Assembly: GCF_964204645.1 (NCBI RefSeq)
Contig: NC_134030.1
Location: 13,732,447-13,796,446, forward strand
Source: Tubulanus polymorphus
Lineage: Eukaryota; Nemertea; Palaeonemertea; Tubulaniformes; Tubulanidae
Direction: 5' to 3'
DNA length: 64,000 nt
In this document: positions 32,201 through 44,200 of the stretch, piece after piece
Position numbering within the stretch: the first letter of the stretch is position 1
Layout: each line of letters begins with the position of its first letter
Translations under genes and position numbers: made by a program
The notes under the pieces: model-generated
What the model was told of the DNA's origin: nothing
The model's database searches: none
The model's input: the letters and a program-made list of their open reading frames with translations, nothing else

Positions 32201-35200
32201 TCCATATTAGAGGATTTAGAGGACATCTGGGAGGCCTACTAAAGTACTGTCAATAAAATTGCTCATGAGAATTTCTTAACTGCTAACCTATTTGATTTCC
32301 TAACTCGAGGGCATTGTCAATTGATGTAGAATTAGTTGAGTTTGCCCGCACACAACATCCAGGGATATTGTTCTACAGCAGAAGTAACAGGAGCATGTTG
32401 ATGTCAAAACAAAGTAAGATTGCAGAAAAACAGTAATACATCTTATTCCTTCAGCTGGGACTGGCAAAATTCTAGCCAGATTTTGTGTGCAAAAATCACC
32501 CCTTTGTTAGGCACTTACAAGTTTAGTGACGTCAGTAGCTGTCATGTGTTGAGGCAGCAGGTTCCCAGTCCTTGGGTCACGTTTTGGTTTTCCAACTAAA
32601 CCATCATTCAAAACTCTTGCAAGTTCCCCAACCTGTAAATACATGTTTTAACATAGCAGAAACTTGCTCACACTATAAAGGATAACACAATCGAAGAACA
32701 TTTTGGGATCCAGGTTTGGATTCAATGAAGAAAAACGTCAACACTTGCTTCTTATTACCTGGGTTACACCTCTACATGTTACACCTCAAAACACGGGTAT
32801 AATGCAGTTTTCCACACAACCCAGGTATTAGAAACCCTTCTTGAAAAAGAAGGGTACACTCTGCATTGAGCCTGTGTTCGCGAAAAAACTGCATTTTCTC
32901 TAGTATCAATGGTAAACTTGGTTCAACGAGCTAGTGTAGACGCGATGTCCAGGGCCCTTTTTCAATGTTTGTAAAAAGAAATATGGAACTCAGTAAACGC
33001 TTTGTTACAAGCGAAGAATAACGAAAGCCTACCATCAATCACATGTGAACATGTTGTGCACACAGCTCGCAGATACATTCTATACTCCAGAGACTGATTA
33101 GATTGATCATCACTAATGTTGAATTCTATTTATACAGTGACATCATATGACTACTCACTTCCAGCAAAAGAATGGACAACTTTGCCAAAATAAAATTTTT
33201 CAGATTTTCATGATGCTATTTCAACTAGCAAATCAATTTCCTAAATGGCTTATAGCTCCAACAGTAAACAGTCAAAATTCTCTAGTGTTCACTTTTTGAA
33301 GGCTACAGACCTTGATCAGTAAATGTGTACCTGCTGCCATTTATTTGGAGAAGATTGAAATGAAACGATTTGATCTCATCCGTTCTATCAACTCTCTGTA
33401 CACTTGAGTTAAACCGGTTTCTTTTCAGGAGATATATCAGGCGTGGATCCAGGGCCATTCAGTGACTACAGCACAGTGAAAAAAGGGCACCAACTTTGAA
33501 AAGGGCCAGTATTAATGCCCAGCAAGCGAGTTTGAGTTTGAGTGCCATTTATTGGTATCATGCCACTTAATTTGCCTTCACATTCAATTTGCTTGTGCCT
33601 TTTTTAGATTTTTGGCGAAATTTGCCCTTTTTCGATTAGATTTATAGAGCACCAATCATGTCTCTTTTAGAATAGTGCCCTTTTGAGTAAAGGAAAATGC
33701 CTTAGATTGCCTTTTTTGATTTTGGGCAATTTATTTTCATTCACATTTTGCTTTAGTCCTGGTACAGAAAGGCAATTATTTTTCATGGCGCACTAATTGT
33801 GTGCCTTTTTATTTACTTATTTCCCGAAACAACAATTTTTCAAGGGCATTTGAAAACTGCGACTACCGCACGTGCTGCATGTGCGATAGTCTGGATCCGC
33901 GCCTGTATATCTTATTATGTCATATCACAGAACTGTTAAAAATCTCTTAGCCAAAGACTGCATATTACTTGGCCGAAGAACCGGGTATGACCAGCTAAGG
34001 GCTCATCTCATTGGGTATAACTTTGATATAATACCACAACCAGATTAATGCTTACTGGTGCTTTTCTGTAGGCTTCATCTTTTTCCATTATTTTCCGATG
34101 TTCAGAGGCTTCTCTTTCTGCAAAGAGAACAAAAGACAATCTATGAAAGCGTTATCAAAACTTTCTAAATAACGGAATTGTGTCTACGGACAAATGGTTT
34201 ACGGTTTTGTCTTTGATGTTATTGTCTGCAACGATGATATTGAATAGATTTTGTCTGGAATAGCAGTACTGGTAAATAAGAATAAGACTTGAAATATAGC
34301 TGCAAAGCAGCGATAACGGGTTTTCTGGTTAGCTAGTTGAAATGTCGTACTTAGACTTGGACGAAATCAATCTTAAATCAGTAAATAAATGACGCCATCA
34401 AGAGATCAACGCTTATACCAGATATAGAGATCAATGTGCTTTGCGAAATACAAAGTACTCTTTGTACCAAGTTTAGTCAAAATAGGATAACGAAGATGTA
34501 GTGCTAGATATCATGAGCTACAATTTGGCAATTGTCGAATTGATTGGTGGTAACAATCGATCGAAGTATCTTCAACAGTTCCCATTCAAAACCTCTGCAA
34601 AAGTGCTGATTTTGCCGAACTGGACACAAGTCGGCCATCTTGATTCCGATCTGGCTGTAGAAAGGGTTAAGGGAACAAACATACATAACTAACTATTAAA
34701 ACCATACATAAAAGCGTATTGAAAACTTTAGGAAGACTTATAAGATTTTATTTGATTTGAAATAGTGATCAGAACAGGTAAATAGGATTTTCAAACATTT
34801 TCAATAAATCTATCGAGATATATTTGCAATAATATCCATGAAACGACGGAAGAGACTAAGTTGAATAAAGAAAAGGTCCAAAAAATGGCAATGTGGTTTT
34901 TTTATGATCGGAACCGAATCTGTCCGCAGGATGACTGGCACATGTAGTCATTTCTGTCAAGCGAGTGAGTAACGATGCAAACATGGCCCGAATCCGAGAG
35001 CCCGTGGCCACCAATTTTCTGTACACATCATACGCCAAGGTTGGTTTATGCAGATGATCTAGAGCCTCCTCTGATCCACCACTCCATTCTAGTCGGTATT
35101 GGCATTTTCTTCGATACATTCAAATGATAATTGTTGTTTTCAGATTGATATCACTTAACATTGTTCAATGCATTTTAGCCGTTAAACTAGGGGTCCAGGG

Positions 35201-38200
35201 ACACCATGCCCAATTGGGAAGTGGTTTCAAATGCGCAACAATCTAACAATTTCAATATTCAATGCCCCCTGGTGACCATGTACAAAAACCAATGACCTTG
35301 AAACTATCCACAATCATAGAACATGTCAGCAGCTACGATTTTGTAATTGATTGTGTCATGATACTCACCACAATTATAGACGATGTCATGCGCTACAACT
35401 TTGCAATTGATTGTGGTGACAAAATATGCATTGGTACAAATATAATATAGAAATACTAACATATAGTCATGGTTCCCGCAGTTATATGAATTCAAAATCC
35501 CCATCTTTTTCCCAAGTATTTCATGGGTGATTTTTCAGTTGCTAATACAGCTACATTTATAACCACACTACAGACTACATTTTTATCTTTCCTTTTGTTC
35601 TAGTTCTCAAAATACGTTGTCATATCGTGGAATCGCAGATTTTTCAAAAACACAGAATTCATTTATTTGTACTATAAATAGTAACCAGATTTTTGAGGGG
35701 TATACCCCTTGTCGGACAAGGCACTGGACGCATTATTTCATTACCGGTACCCGGTAGGCCTATGTAATAATTTATCACTATCAACACTCCACAAATAAAC
35801 GAAACTTCCCAATGAAAAAATGGGGAACCAACGTAGGCAATTAATGATTCAACATTGACTACTGACCCCACAGGGATTTGTGTATTGGTCCTGTACCCAA
35901 GGCAGCGCGTGGGACAAAACCGCATCTAGTTCTGCACATGTTACCACTAATAAGCCTTTCATTAATCTAATTAATGCTGCATTGTAAAATGGATTTAAAG
36001 ATGTTTTATTTAGACTGCACTGTTTCACTGGTCGTATTAGGACCAAACGGAGGTATGTGTTCAAACGATCAAGCAAAATATCCCAAAATGATCAATCTCA
36101 GACAAAAATGAAAACATTATGCATTCTGGCTTTGGATATTTCATGTGTAGCGTGCATCTAAATTGGAATCTATACGAGTGTGGTGTATCTAGAAAAGTAA
36201 ACTAAAGTTGAATGATACTAAAGATTACAAAATGGTTTGTTTTTTTAACTCCGTTATTTGTGATGAGAAAGCTGTTACATAGTGGCTTCTCCGTGTTGAT
36301 TCCTTGGGTCTAACCAGAAAGAAACTTTCCGTAATGGGTTTCGATATTGACTTAGAACTTGAAAAGTGAATGGAAATAACTCGGTGATGCGGTGCTTGTT
36401 AAATCCATACTATCAAGGTAAAACGTCAGTAAGTATACTTACCATGGCCACTGGATAGTCAGAACAATCGCCAAGAACCCATGGCATAGGCCTATGACCA
36501 TGATGTCCATGGGGTACAAGCTTCACATCCATGATTCGACACGAGTGTTTTGAAGCTATTCGAGACTGAACCTTAAGGCCAACTGCTAGCTGTATACCCT
36601 GATGGCCTATAGCTAGTCTTGCGATTGACCAAGCGGAAACATGAAAACAATATTTACCAGTGGAAGAACGACAGTTACGCAAGATAAATTATGGGCATTT
36701 TGGACTTGACAATTTTGATCCTGTGAGACAATGACATAAAACGAAACTAAAACTTGAACATAAACAAAATCAGAAGCTGCTATCGATGTTTTTCAAATTT
36801 CAGGGCAGTACATTTCAGTGCATTAAACCAGGACAGCCGGTTACTGCTGGAATAAGTTCATCAACTGAATGTGACTTTCAATAGTTTCATTCATGATACA
36901 ATATCCTAACATGCAGTTAAGGCCCAAGCTTAAAACGTTTTTAAATGTGACACAATGTCTTCGGATGACCATTCGACGATTGGGGATATCGACAAATTCA
37001 AGTTCTTGAATTACTCGTTTGATGGCGCTAGTCAGAACCGGAAATTGGAACCTAAATCCGCCATGTTCTAGTTCATTTGCAATGAAAATTTCTTGCCTCA
37101 AGTTTTCAATGAGCGATATTTTTCTTACTATACATTGTCACGCGTAATCCTTTAATTATGATATCCTACCGCTACGTTGGATACGATAAAACCTCACAGC
37201 AAAGGCTAGAAATCACTATAAATGCCCTAAAATTATCATAAAACATTTTGCAACAGCTTACGATGTAAAGACTGGTTGCCAAGTATCACATGGTGGCAGC
37301 ACTTGACAGCCCGATTTATGATTGTTGGATCGAGTCCTGGTACTCATCATATTTTTATTATGGATCTATGAGTGAAGTCCTTCTAAAATCAATTTTATTT
37401 CATGATATTATTTCATATTTACCAGTGTAGCCTGCAATAAATTCCCCTTAGAGTCTCGAACTCAACAACAAAATCATGACACCCGCCACCAGTCTTTACT
37501 TCCGTTAGCTGCTTCAAGTGTATCGCTAAATTTGTGATTTTTGGTAATTTTATTACATTTTTAGGGATATTTCGTTGTTTAGCGAATTCAACACGTTGTC
37601 AGGATAGCATACTTAAAGGATTACGCGTGACGATGTATGGTAAGTAAAATATCGCTAACTAAAAACCTGAAGCGAGAGATTTTTATCGCAAATGAACTAG
37701 AACATGGCGGATTTAGGTTCCAATTTCCGGTTCTGACCAGCGCCATTGAACGAGTTATTCAAGAACTTGAATTTGTCGATATCCCGTATCAAAATGTAGG
37801 TCTGTTGATGCATGTCTGTATGCACGCCGTAAAAACACTTATCTGCTCCATGGGAAGCGTCATCTATTACAACATGTAATTGATAAATAAATGGTTAATG
37901 GTTAACGCGTTTTGCTGACAATGCAATCGACTCGCATCGAGCACTAAGCATTAAAGATATCAATATCATCATTTTGCAAACATCCCCCCCGGCAGGGATT
38001 TGAACCTGACCATCGAGATTGCCACGGTACGAAATCCTGCCACACTAGACCGAGTGCGCGGCTACATGCGCAGCTTAGATGATGTCATTATTTGCCAATT
38101 AGATATCCCGTTTTATTTTAGCCCAGGTTTTCCCATTTATAGTTCTTCCGTGAAATGAACCATATTTCATATTTTCAAAAAAATATTTTTCACAATAAGA

Positions 38201-41200
38201 AAAAATATTCAAATAAAATTCATATGTTGTCACATATCAGAGGGTGGCTGAATGTTGAGTCTGGGAAACAAAACCTCTTCCAATGTATGGCCACGGAAGC
38301 TAAAACACAGGGGCGTAGTATTAGATCGTTCTAAATCCTGGAATTTAGCACTACAATATTGCACACGCCAAGCAGCGTTACAGCATCACCACCATATAGT
38401 AGTCTGTATGAGCGGGTGTTTGTGTGCAACAGTCTAATGTTTAGCACTCCCGCGCATGTGGAGGCCTTGTGTAGTGAACGTTCGCTTCACTTCAATCTCA
38501 AGCAACACAATCACCGGATATTAAAATGAAACAATACCTATGGCAATATGTGAAAAAACTATATTCTCACCAGCAATGAGCATTGAAAATTTGCACATAT
38601 ACGGCACCTAGTCCAATGAAACGTTCGCCATTAATGGCTTTCCCGATGCCCGGTTCCACTCGATGTTTTAGGGCTTCAATTCGCCATTGACGCCCAACCG
38701 AGCCTGGTCGTTGGTTCTTTGCCAAAAATTCCAAAGCAGGCCGCAGCGAAACAAATTCATTCGCTGGCCCAAAGACAATATGAATTTGTCGGACTGAAAG
38801 CGCATGAATCTCAGAGCGACGGGCCGAGCAAGCCAAGAACAGCAAAAATACAGTCTTTTTTGACAAATTTGCAAATGACGCTGCCGAAAGAGGTTCAAAT
38901 GGAGCCTCCATTAATTTCTTCAAAATTGCAGACAGATCCCATGGTGGAACAATCTTTGTTACCCGAGGCCGGGAAATAGAAAACCCTGCAACCAGCTGGG
39001 ATATCCGATGATCCCCTGCTACATTTGGCCATCCAGAAGCACGCAATGTATGAGAAATCGCGGAGCGGTAACCTTTAATAGTTATGACCTGCAAATCTTT
39101 TACTACAAATAGGTGCAGTAAAAAATGTGCCAATTGAGCTAAAGAGGGTGAGCATGGATCAATTTCCCCTGCAGCACACCAATCCGCAAAATGACTCCAT
39201 TTGGCATCGTAAATGGTACTTGTTGATGGCCGCTTAGATCCTGGAATAAAGGAGGCAGCCTGTTCTGAAAAGCCTGAAGCTGACAAGGATCGCTGGACAA
39301 TGGCCAGGCGAGCAGATTTAGCCACTGGCTGTTTGGATGATGCCGAAAGTTCCCCAGAGACAGAAGCGATGGGAAATTCGGAAGAATCCTGGGGTTGTCG
39401 CACAGTAGGTTGAGAAGTGGTAGGAACCATTTCTGAGCCGGCCAACATGGTGCTACCAGAACTATGTTGCAATTGACTGATCTTTCTATTTGATCCAGTA
39501 AGCGCGGCAGGACTGGTGTGGGCGGGAACGCATACGCATGCATCCCCGACCAGTCCAGAGAGAAGGCATCGACCCCCCACGCTTCCGCATCTGGAAACGG
39601 GGACACAAACAGAGGACACCTCTGATTGAACCGGGTGGCAAACAGATCCAGCAGCGGATTGCCAAACGTGCCCCGAACCCGATCGGCTACTTCTTGGTGG
39701 AGAACCCATTCTGTCGCAATAGCCTGACCTCGGCCATCACGTTCCTTTTCCCTGCTAAATGTGCCACAGTCAGGGACACGCCCTTTGTCTGGCACCAAAG
39801 AAGAATTTTGGCCGACAGACCTGTGTGGGTTTCTGAGTGAGTGCCCCCTTGGTTCTGAAGGTAAGCCCTCACTGTTGAATTGTCTGTGGCTAACCAAACG
39901 TGGTGGCCCTCCACTCTCCTGTGAAAGAACTTCAGGGCCTTCCACACGGCCAGCATTTCTAGGAAATTTATGTGGTTGGTGGCCTCGTAGCGAGACCATC
40001 TCCCTGCTTTGACTCGGTTCTCCAGATGTGCCCCCCATCCTTGGTAACTGGCATCCGTGAATACACGAACTGGAGCCTCTAACGGGGCTAGTGACACCCC
40101 GAGCCAAAGATTCGTAGTTGCCGCCCACCACTGAAGATCCGGACTTGGATCGGTTGGAGGTACGGGAATCAAGGCCTCCCAGTTGCCCTTCGACTGAGAC
40201 CAGAAGACCCTCAAATATTGTTGCAAGCGCCTGCTTCTGAGGCGGCCTAAGGGCACCACCAGACCCATGGAGCTGATGGAGCCTAGAAGCCGTGACCAGT
40301 AACGAGCTGTTCTCGGGGTTGTGGACACTCCCGCTACAGCTTCTTGAAGTTTGGCCGAGATAAGTGAACTGTTGGGCCGGTAAACGAACAGTCGAACACC
40401 CCTTGACTGAAGTACCTTCTGAACTGACTTGACCAACTTGGTGAAAACCCACGGGGCTGTACTGAGGCCAAATAGAAGAGACCTGAATTGGAACTGGCGG
40501 CCTTTCCACTTTATCCTGAGAAATCGCCGAGATTTTGGGTGAATTGGAACCTGAAAGTAAGCATCTTTCAGGTCCAATGAAGCCGCCCATTGACCCGGAC
40601 GGAGCCCTTGAATCACGTCCTTGGGCTTGGTCATCCGGAACCTTGGAATGTCTAGGTGCCGATTGAGGGATGACAGATCTATCACTGTCCGTTGACCCCC
40701 TGTGGCCTTTGGTACCATGAATATTCGAGAAAACCAGCCGGGAGAAGTTTCGTTGCAAACTGGTTCGATCGCTCCCTTCTCTGCCAATTCCTTGAGAGCC
40801 GGAGAGATTAAGGCCTCCTGACCTGGTTTTGGCCGCATGTCGGGAGGTGACCTCATCAGGCGCGGTCGCCTTAGGAAACGGAGACGGTAGCCACGAGAGA
40901 CGACCCGGGAGGGCCAACCGTCTCCAAAGAGGTCGGACCAGTGGTGCCTGCTGCAGACAACCTCCCACTGGTCCCAAGAATTCATTTCGAGTTTTTCCCA
41001 AAGGAAGAGACCCTTTTTGGAGCCTTCCCCTTGCCTCGATACGAACCGGAACTGTTACGACCGGACGAGGCTTGACACGATTGTTGAAGTTGCGCGCTAG
41101 TTCTCCAACCGGCATCCGAAGCCGCCTGAGAAAGCGCTGAAGTTTGAGATGGTCCTGTTTGCGTCCGTGCCGAACCTTGCACCGCCGGCGTCGGACCAGA

Positions 41201-44200
41201 ACGCTTTTTCCACAGAGTTCGGGGGTTGGACTTGGCCTGAACCTCCCGAATCTTCCTCAGCTCTGCGGAAACCGGAGTGCACCAACAGGAGAAGAGACGT
41301 GAAGACGTCCCCAATGAGCAAAGCATTGAGCAAAGCATTGGACACCATATCCGGTAGACGAGTTTTGGAACTGGAGTCCATCACTGACTGACTGGAGGCT
41401 AACACCAGATTAGCCTGACCCCGAACCGACAACGGAATTACATGCGAAACAGACCGAGCCAAAGATTGGATAATCCGGTCCATTCCCTCCAGTTTTAGGG
41501 CAACTGACTCTGGGTCGGAGCCCGCATGAACGGCGGCGTGAGTCTCGCGAAGCTCACCTGTCAACACCTTAAGTGCCATATCTTGAAACGAACCAACCCT
41601 GGTAAGATTGTCCAGGATTGACGTCATGGCCACCAAACCGGACTTAGGCAAACGAATACCCGACTGTGCTGTAACAGTATCCGGACTGATCAAAGTATAA
41701 TCAGCATCCAGGCAGTTATGACTGTGATCCACAGCACCTGGAGTTGCGTAATACGCCGAGCGAAATGCGCCTATAGGTGGATCGGTTGAACTAAAATATT
41801 TCCCAGATTTCATACCCCGTTCTGGAGGGGGAAATGAAAATGTTCCAGGCCGACATTCACCCCATAATTGCGTATCCAATCGAGCCCATTCTCTCGAAAC
41901 CGCTGACGATTCCCGTAAAACGTTAAGATCGGAGTCCGGAGGGCGATAAGCTTCCATTTACTCACCGACCAGAGGAGCTGCTGTGGGCTTAGCGCGAGTT
42001 GCCCCGTGCTTGACAAAGAACTCACTTATCATCGCTCTAAATGGCATGTCCCCCGCTGGTTCGGATAAAACTGAACGGGACGGAGATACATTGCGAGCCA
42101 GGGAAGCCCCCATTGTCTGGGGCAACCCACAATTGCTCGCGACAGGAACGACCCCAGAAGGAATTGGCGCCTCTGGGACCGGATCCTCATTGAAATCAGA
42201 CCCTACCTCAGCATCCAGGAATTCAGAGTCAGAATTCCGAAAAACTGAGTGGGCTGGCGAACTTCTAACCGGACAATCAGGAATGGGCTTACCTGTTGTA
42301 GAGGTTGCAGCGACTTGTTGCGACGAAGATAACAACTTTAAAATTTTCTCCTCAAATACATGGAAATCCTTCTGAGTCAGGTATTTTCCAGTATCCCGAC
42401 GATCATGCCGACTTCAGTGACGGTCCCTCGAACGGGATCGCGACCTACTAGAAGAATCGCTTTCATCGCTAACCGACGTCGACGAACGATGAGAAGACCG
42501 ACTGCGAAACTTCCGACAATAACGATCGTAGTCCCTCTCGCGATCAAACCTTGATCTGCGAGAAGGAGATCTTGCTCGTTTATTACGCTCACGGCGTCTA
42601 AATCTAGTGGGAGAGCGAGCTCTATCCCCGGAGCGACGATTAGAATCAGACGATGAACGTACCGGAAGACGTCTGGACCGGACCGGTGCCCGAACCGGAC
42701 TGATGCCCGACCCGGACCGGACCGGTACCGACCGAACCGGTGCGGGCCGTTCACGACTACCGCGGCGCGCGCTCGATTCCGAACATGTAGTCTGAACCGG
42801 CCGAACCGGCCGAACCGGTGAACGACCAGAGACCAGTGAATGACCGGAGACCGGTGCCGGTGAACCAGCGTTCCTCCCCGGTGAACGGAGTTGGGAAGCC
42901 GATCGTACCTGAACGACCGGCGACCGCTCCGCTTTACGATAAGAAACAGGATTAGAAACGTCGGTTGGCACGTCGGCCGAAACCGACGAATCCCTGCTAA
43001 CTCGACGACGATCTCTTAGTTTAAGAGCCTTATCGGCCCGAAGCCAAAGGTCCTCGGACCACACGTCGCAAATCTTGCAAGGATTGCTCCTTGCACATAT
43101 TTGACCGGATTTGCCTGCACGACGCACATGAATCGTGGTTGTCCCAGGCGCCAAACAAATGCCCGCATCCCTCCCCGCCACGATGCTGACCCTTAGGAGG
43201 GGGTGGCATAATTATCCTGTTACAAATCAAAGCAATTCAATTCAATCAAATTATATTTGTAAATAAAATTCTTACGGAAAAAAAGAAACCAGGGATAACC
43301 CCCAAACCGAACGGACTCACCGTTATGAGAGTGAAAACTCCCTAATATCTTAATTCCCAGATTTTTACGGCGAAAAAATCCATCGCGTTCTACTGCGAGA
43401 ACGCTAAGAAAAAAGATGGCGGATTTTGCCGGTGGCTTAATGCAATACCGCAGGGCCGGGTCGTATAGAAAAACCATTGGCGATCAATCCAAATTTAGAA
43501 AATATTGGCAAAAACCATACGAAAGGGTACAGTACTCGACGGAAATACAGCCAATCACATTCGCTCGTAGAGACGACGCCCCCCCCCAATCGAGGTCATT
43601 GCAATTTTATACGCAAGAGCTAAGTATTTTCCTGCCAAAAACAGTTTCTCGTCGAATTTAAACTAAGTTGACCATGTCATAGACGGTGGTTTGTCATGTC
43701 TTCAATCGCATCGATTATACCAATGAAAAAAATGCTCACATAAAAAAATATACCATGAATTGGCTCAATGCCAACGTCATACTGCTGACAAAGGTGAACC
43801 AAAAATGAAAAACAAATTTATATGATAGAAAGAATCACAAATTTATAAAATAAAGTCTGACATAGCAAGAAATTCATTAAAATTATTAGGGGTTTTCTGA
43901 CTTTCGTCGAAAACCCTCTTGAAATTCTGTTGATTATTATTATTATATATTTTCCGCCGATTTCGTCAAATAAAATTCATCTTCATTCAGATTCGGCAAC
44001 TGACAGCTTCGAAACGAAATGTATAAATTGATACTGTAATAACGGTCTCTCTGAACCAACAGATTGTCTGAATGTACTTTCCATCCTATTTAAAACTTAA
44101 AATTACTTATTAGGTTACTGTAAATAAAGAATTGAATTGAATTGTTAGACAACAAGTACCAGCGAAATAACAGTTTGTGACGTCATTTAGTAAGTAAATA

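Larger units (their letters stand above)
38600..43230 (-). mobile_element. DIRS-like retrotransposon B (4.6 kb, 3'-truncated)
   Basis: In transcript order it holds gag with a zinc-binding head and an RS-rich domain (43230-41097), RT-RNase H (40985-39687), then tyrosine recombinase (about 39700-38600), which breaks off before the catalytic His-Arg and Tyr boxes. It belongs to a different subfamily from copy A (RT segments are similar but clearly diverged). It lies within intron 8 of the GAP gene, in the same orientation. Confidence 0.85.

Noticed and set aside
37985-38065. Functional tRNA gene on the minus strand
   Set aside because: A and B boxes are present but the acceptor stem does not pair and the anticodon arm is unclear; kept only as a tRNA-like repeat.
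39139-41115. 658-codon open frame overlapping the DIRS RT
   Set aside because: Most of it is a shadow in the wrong frame of the RT-RNase H coding region. Only the last part (LDLFATRF... linker) is the real element frame.
42600-42860. Plus-strand open frames rich in CCGGACCGG-type repeats
   Set aside because: Shadow of the RS-rich gag domain on the minus strand.
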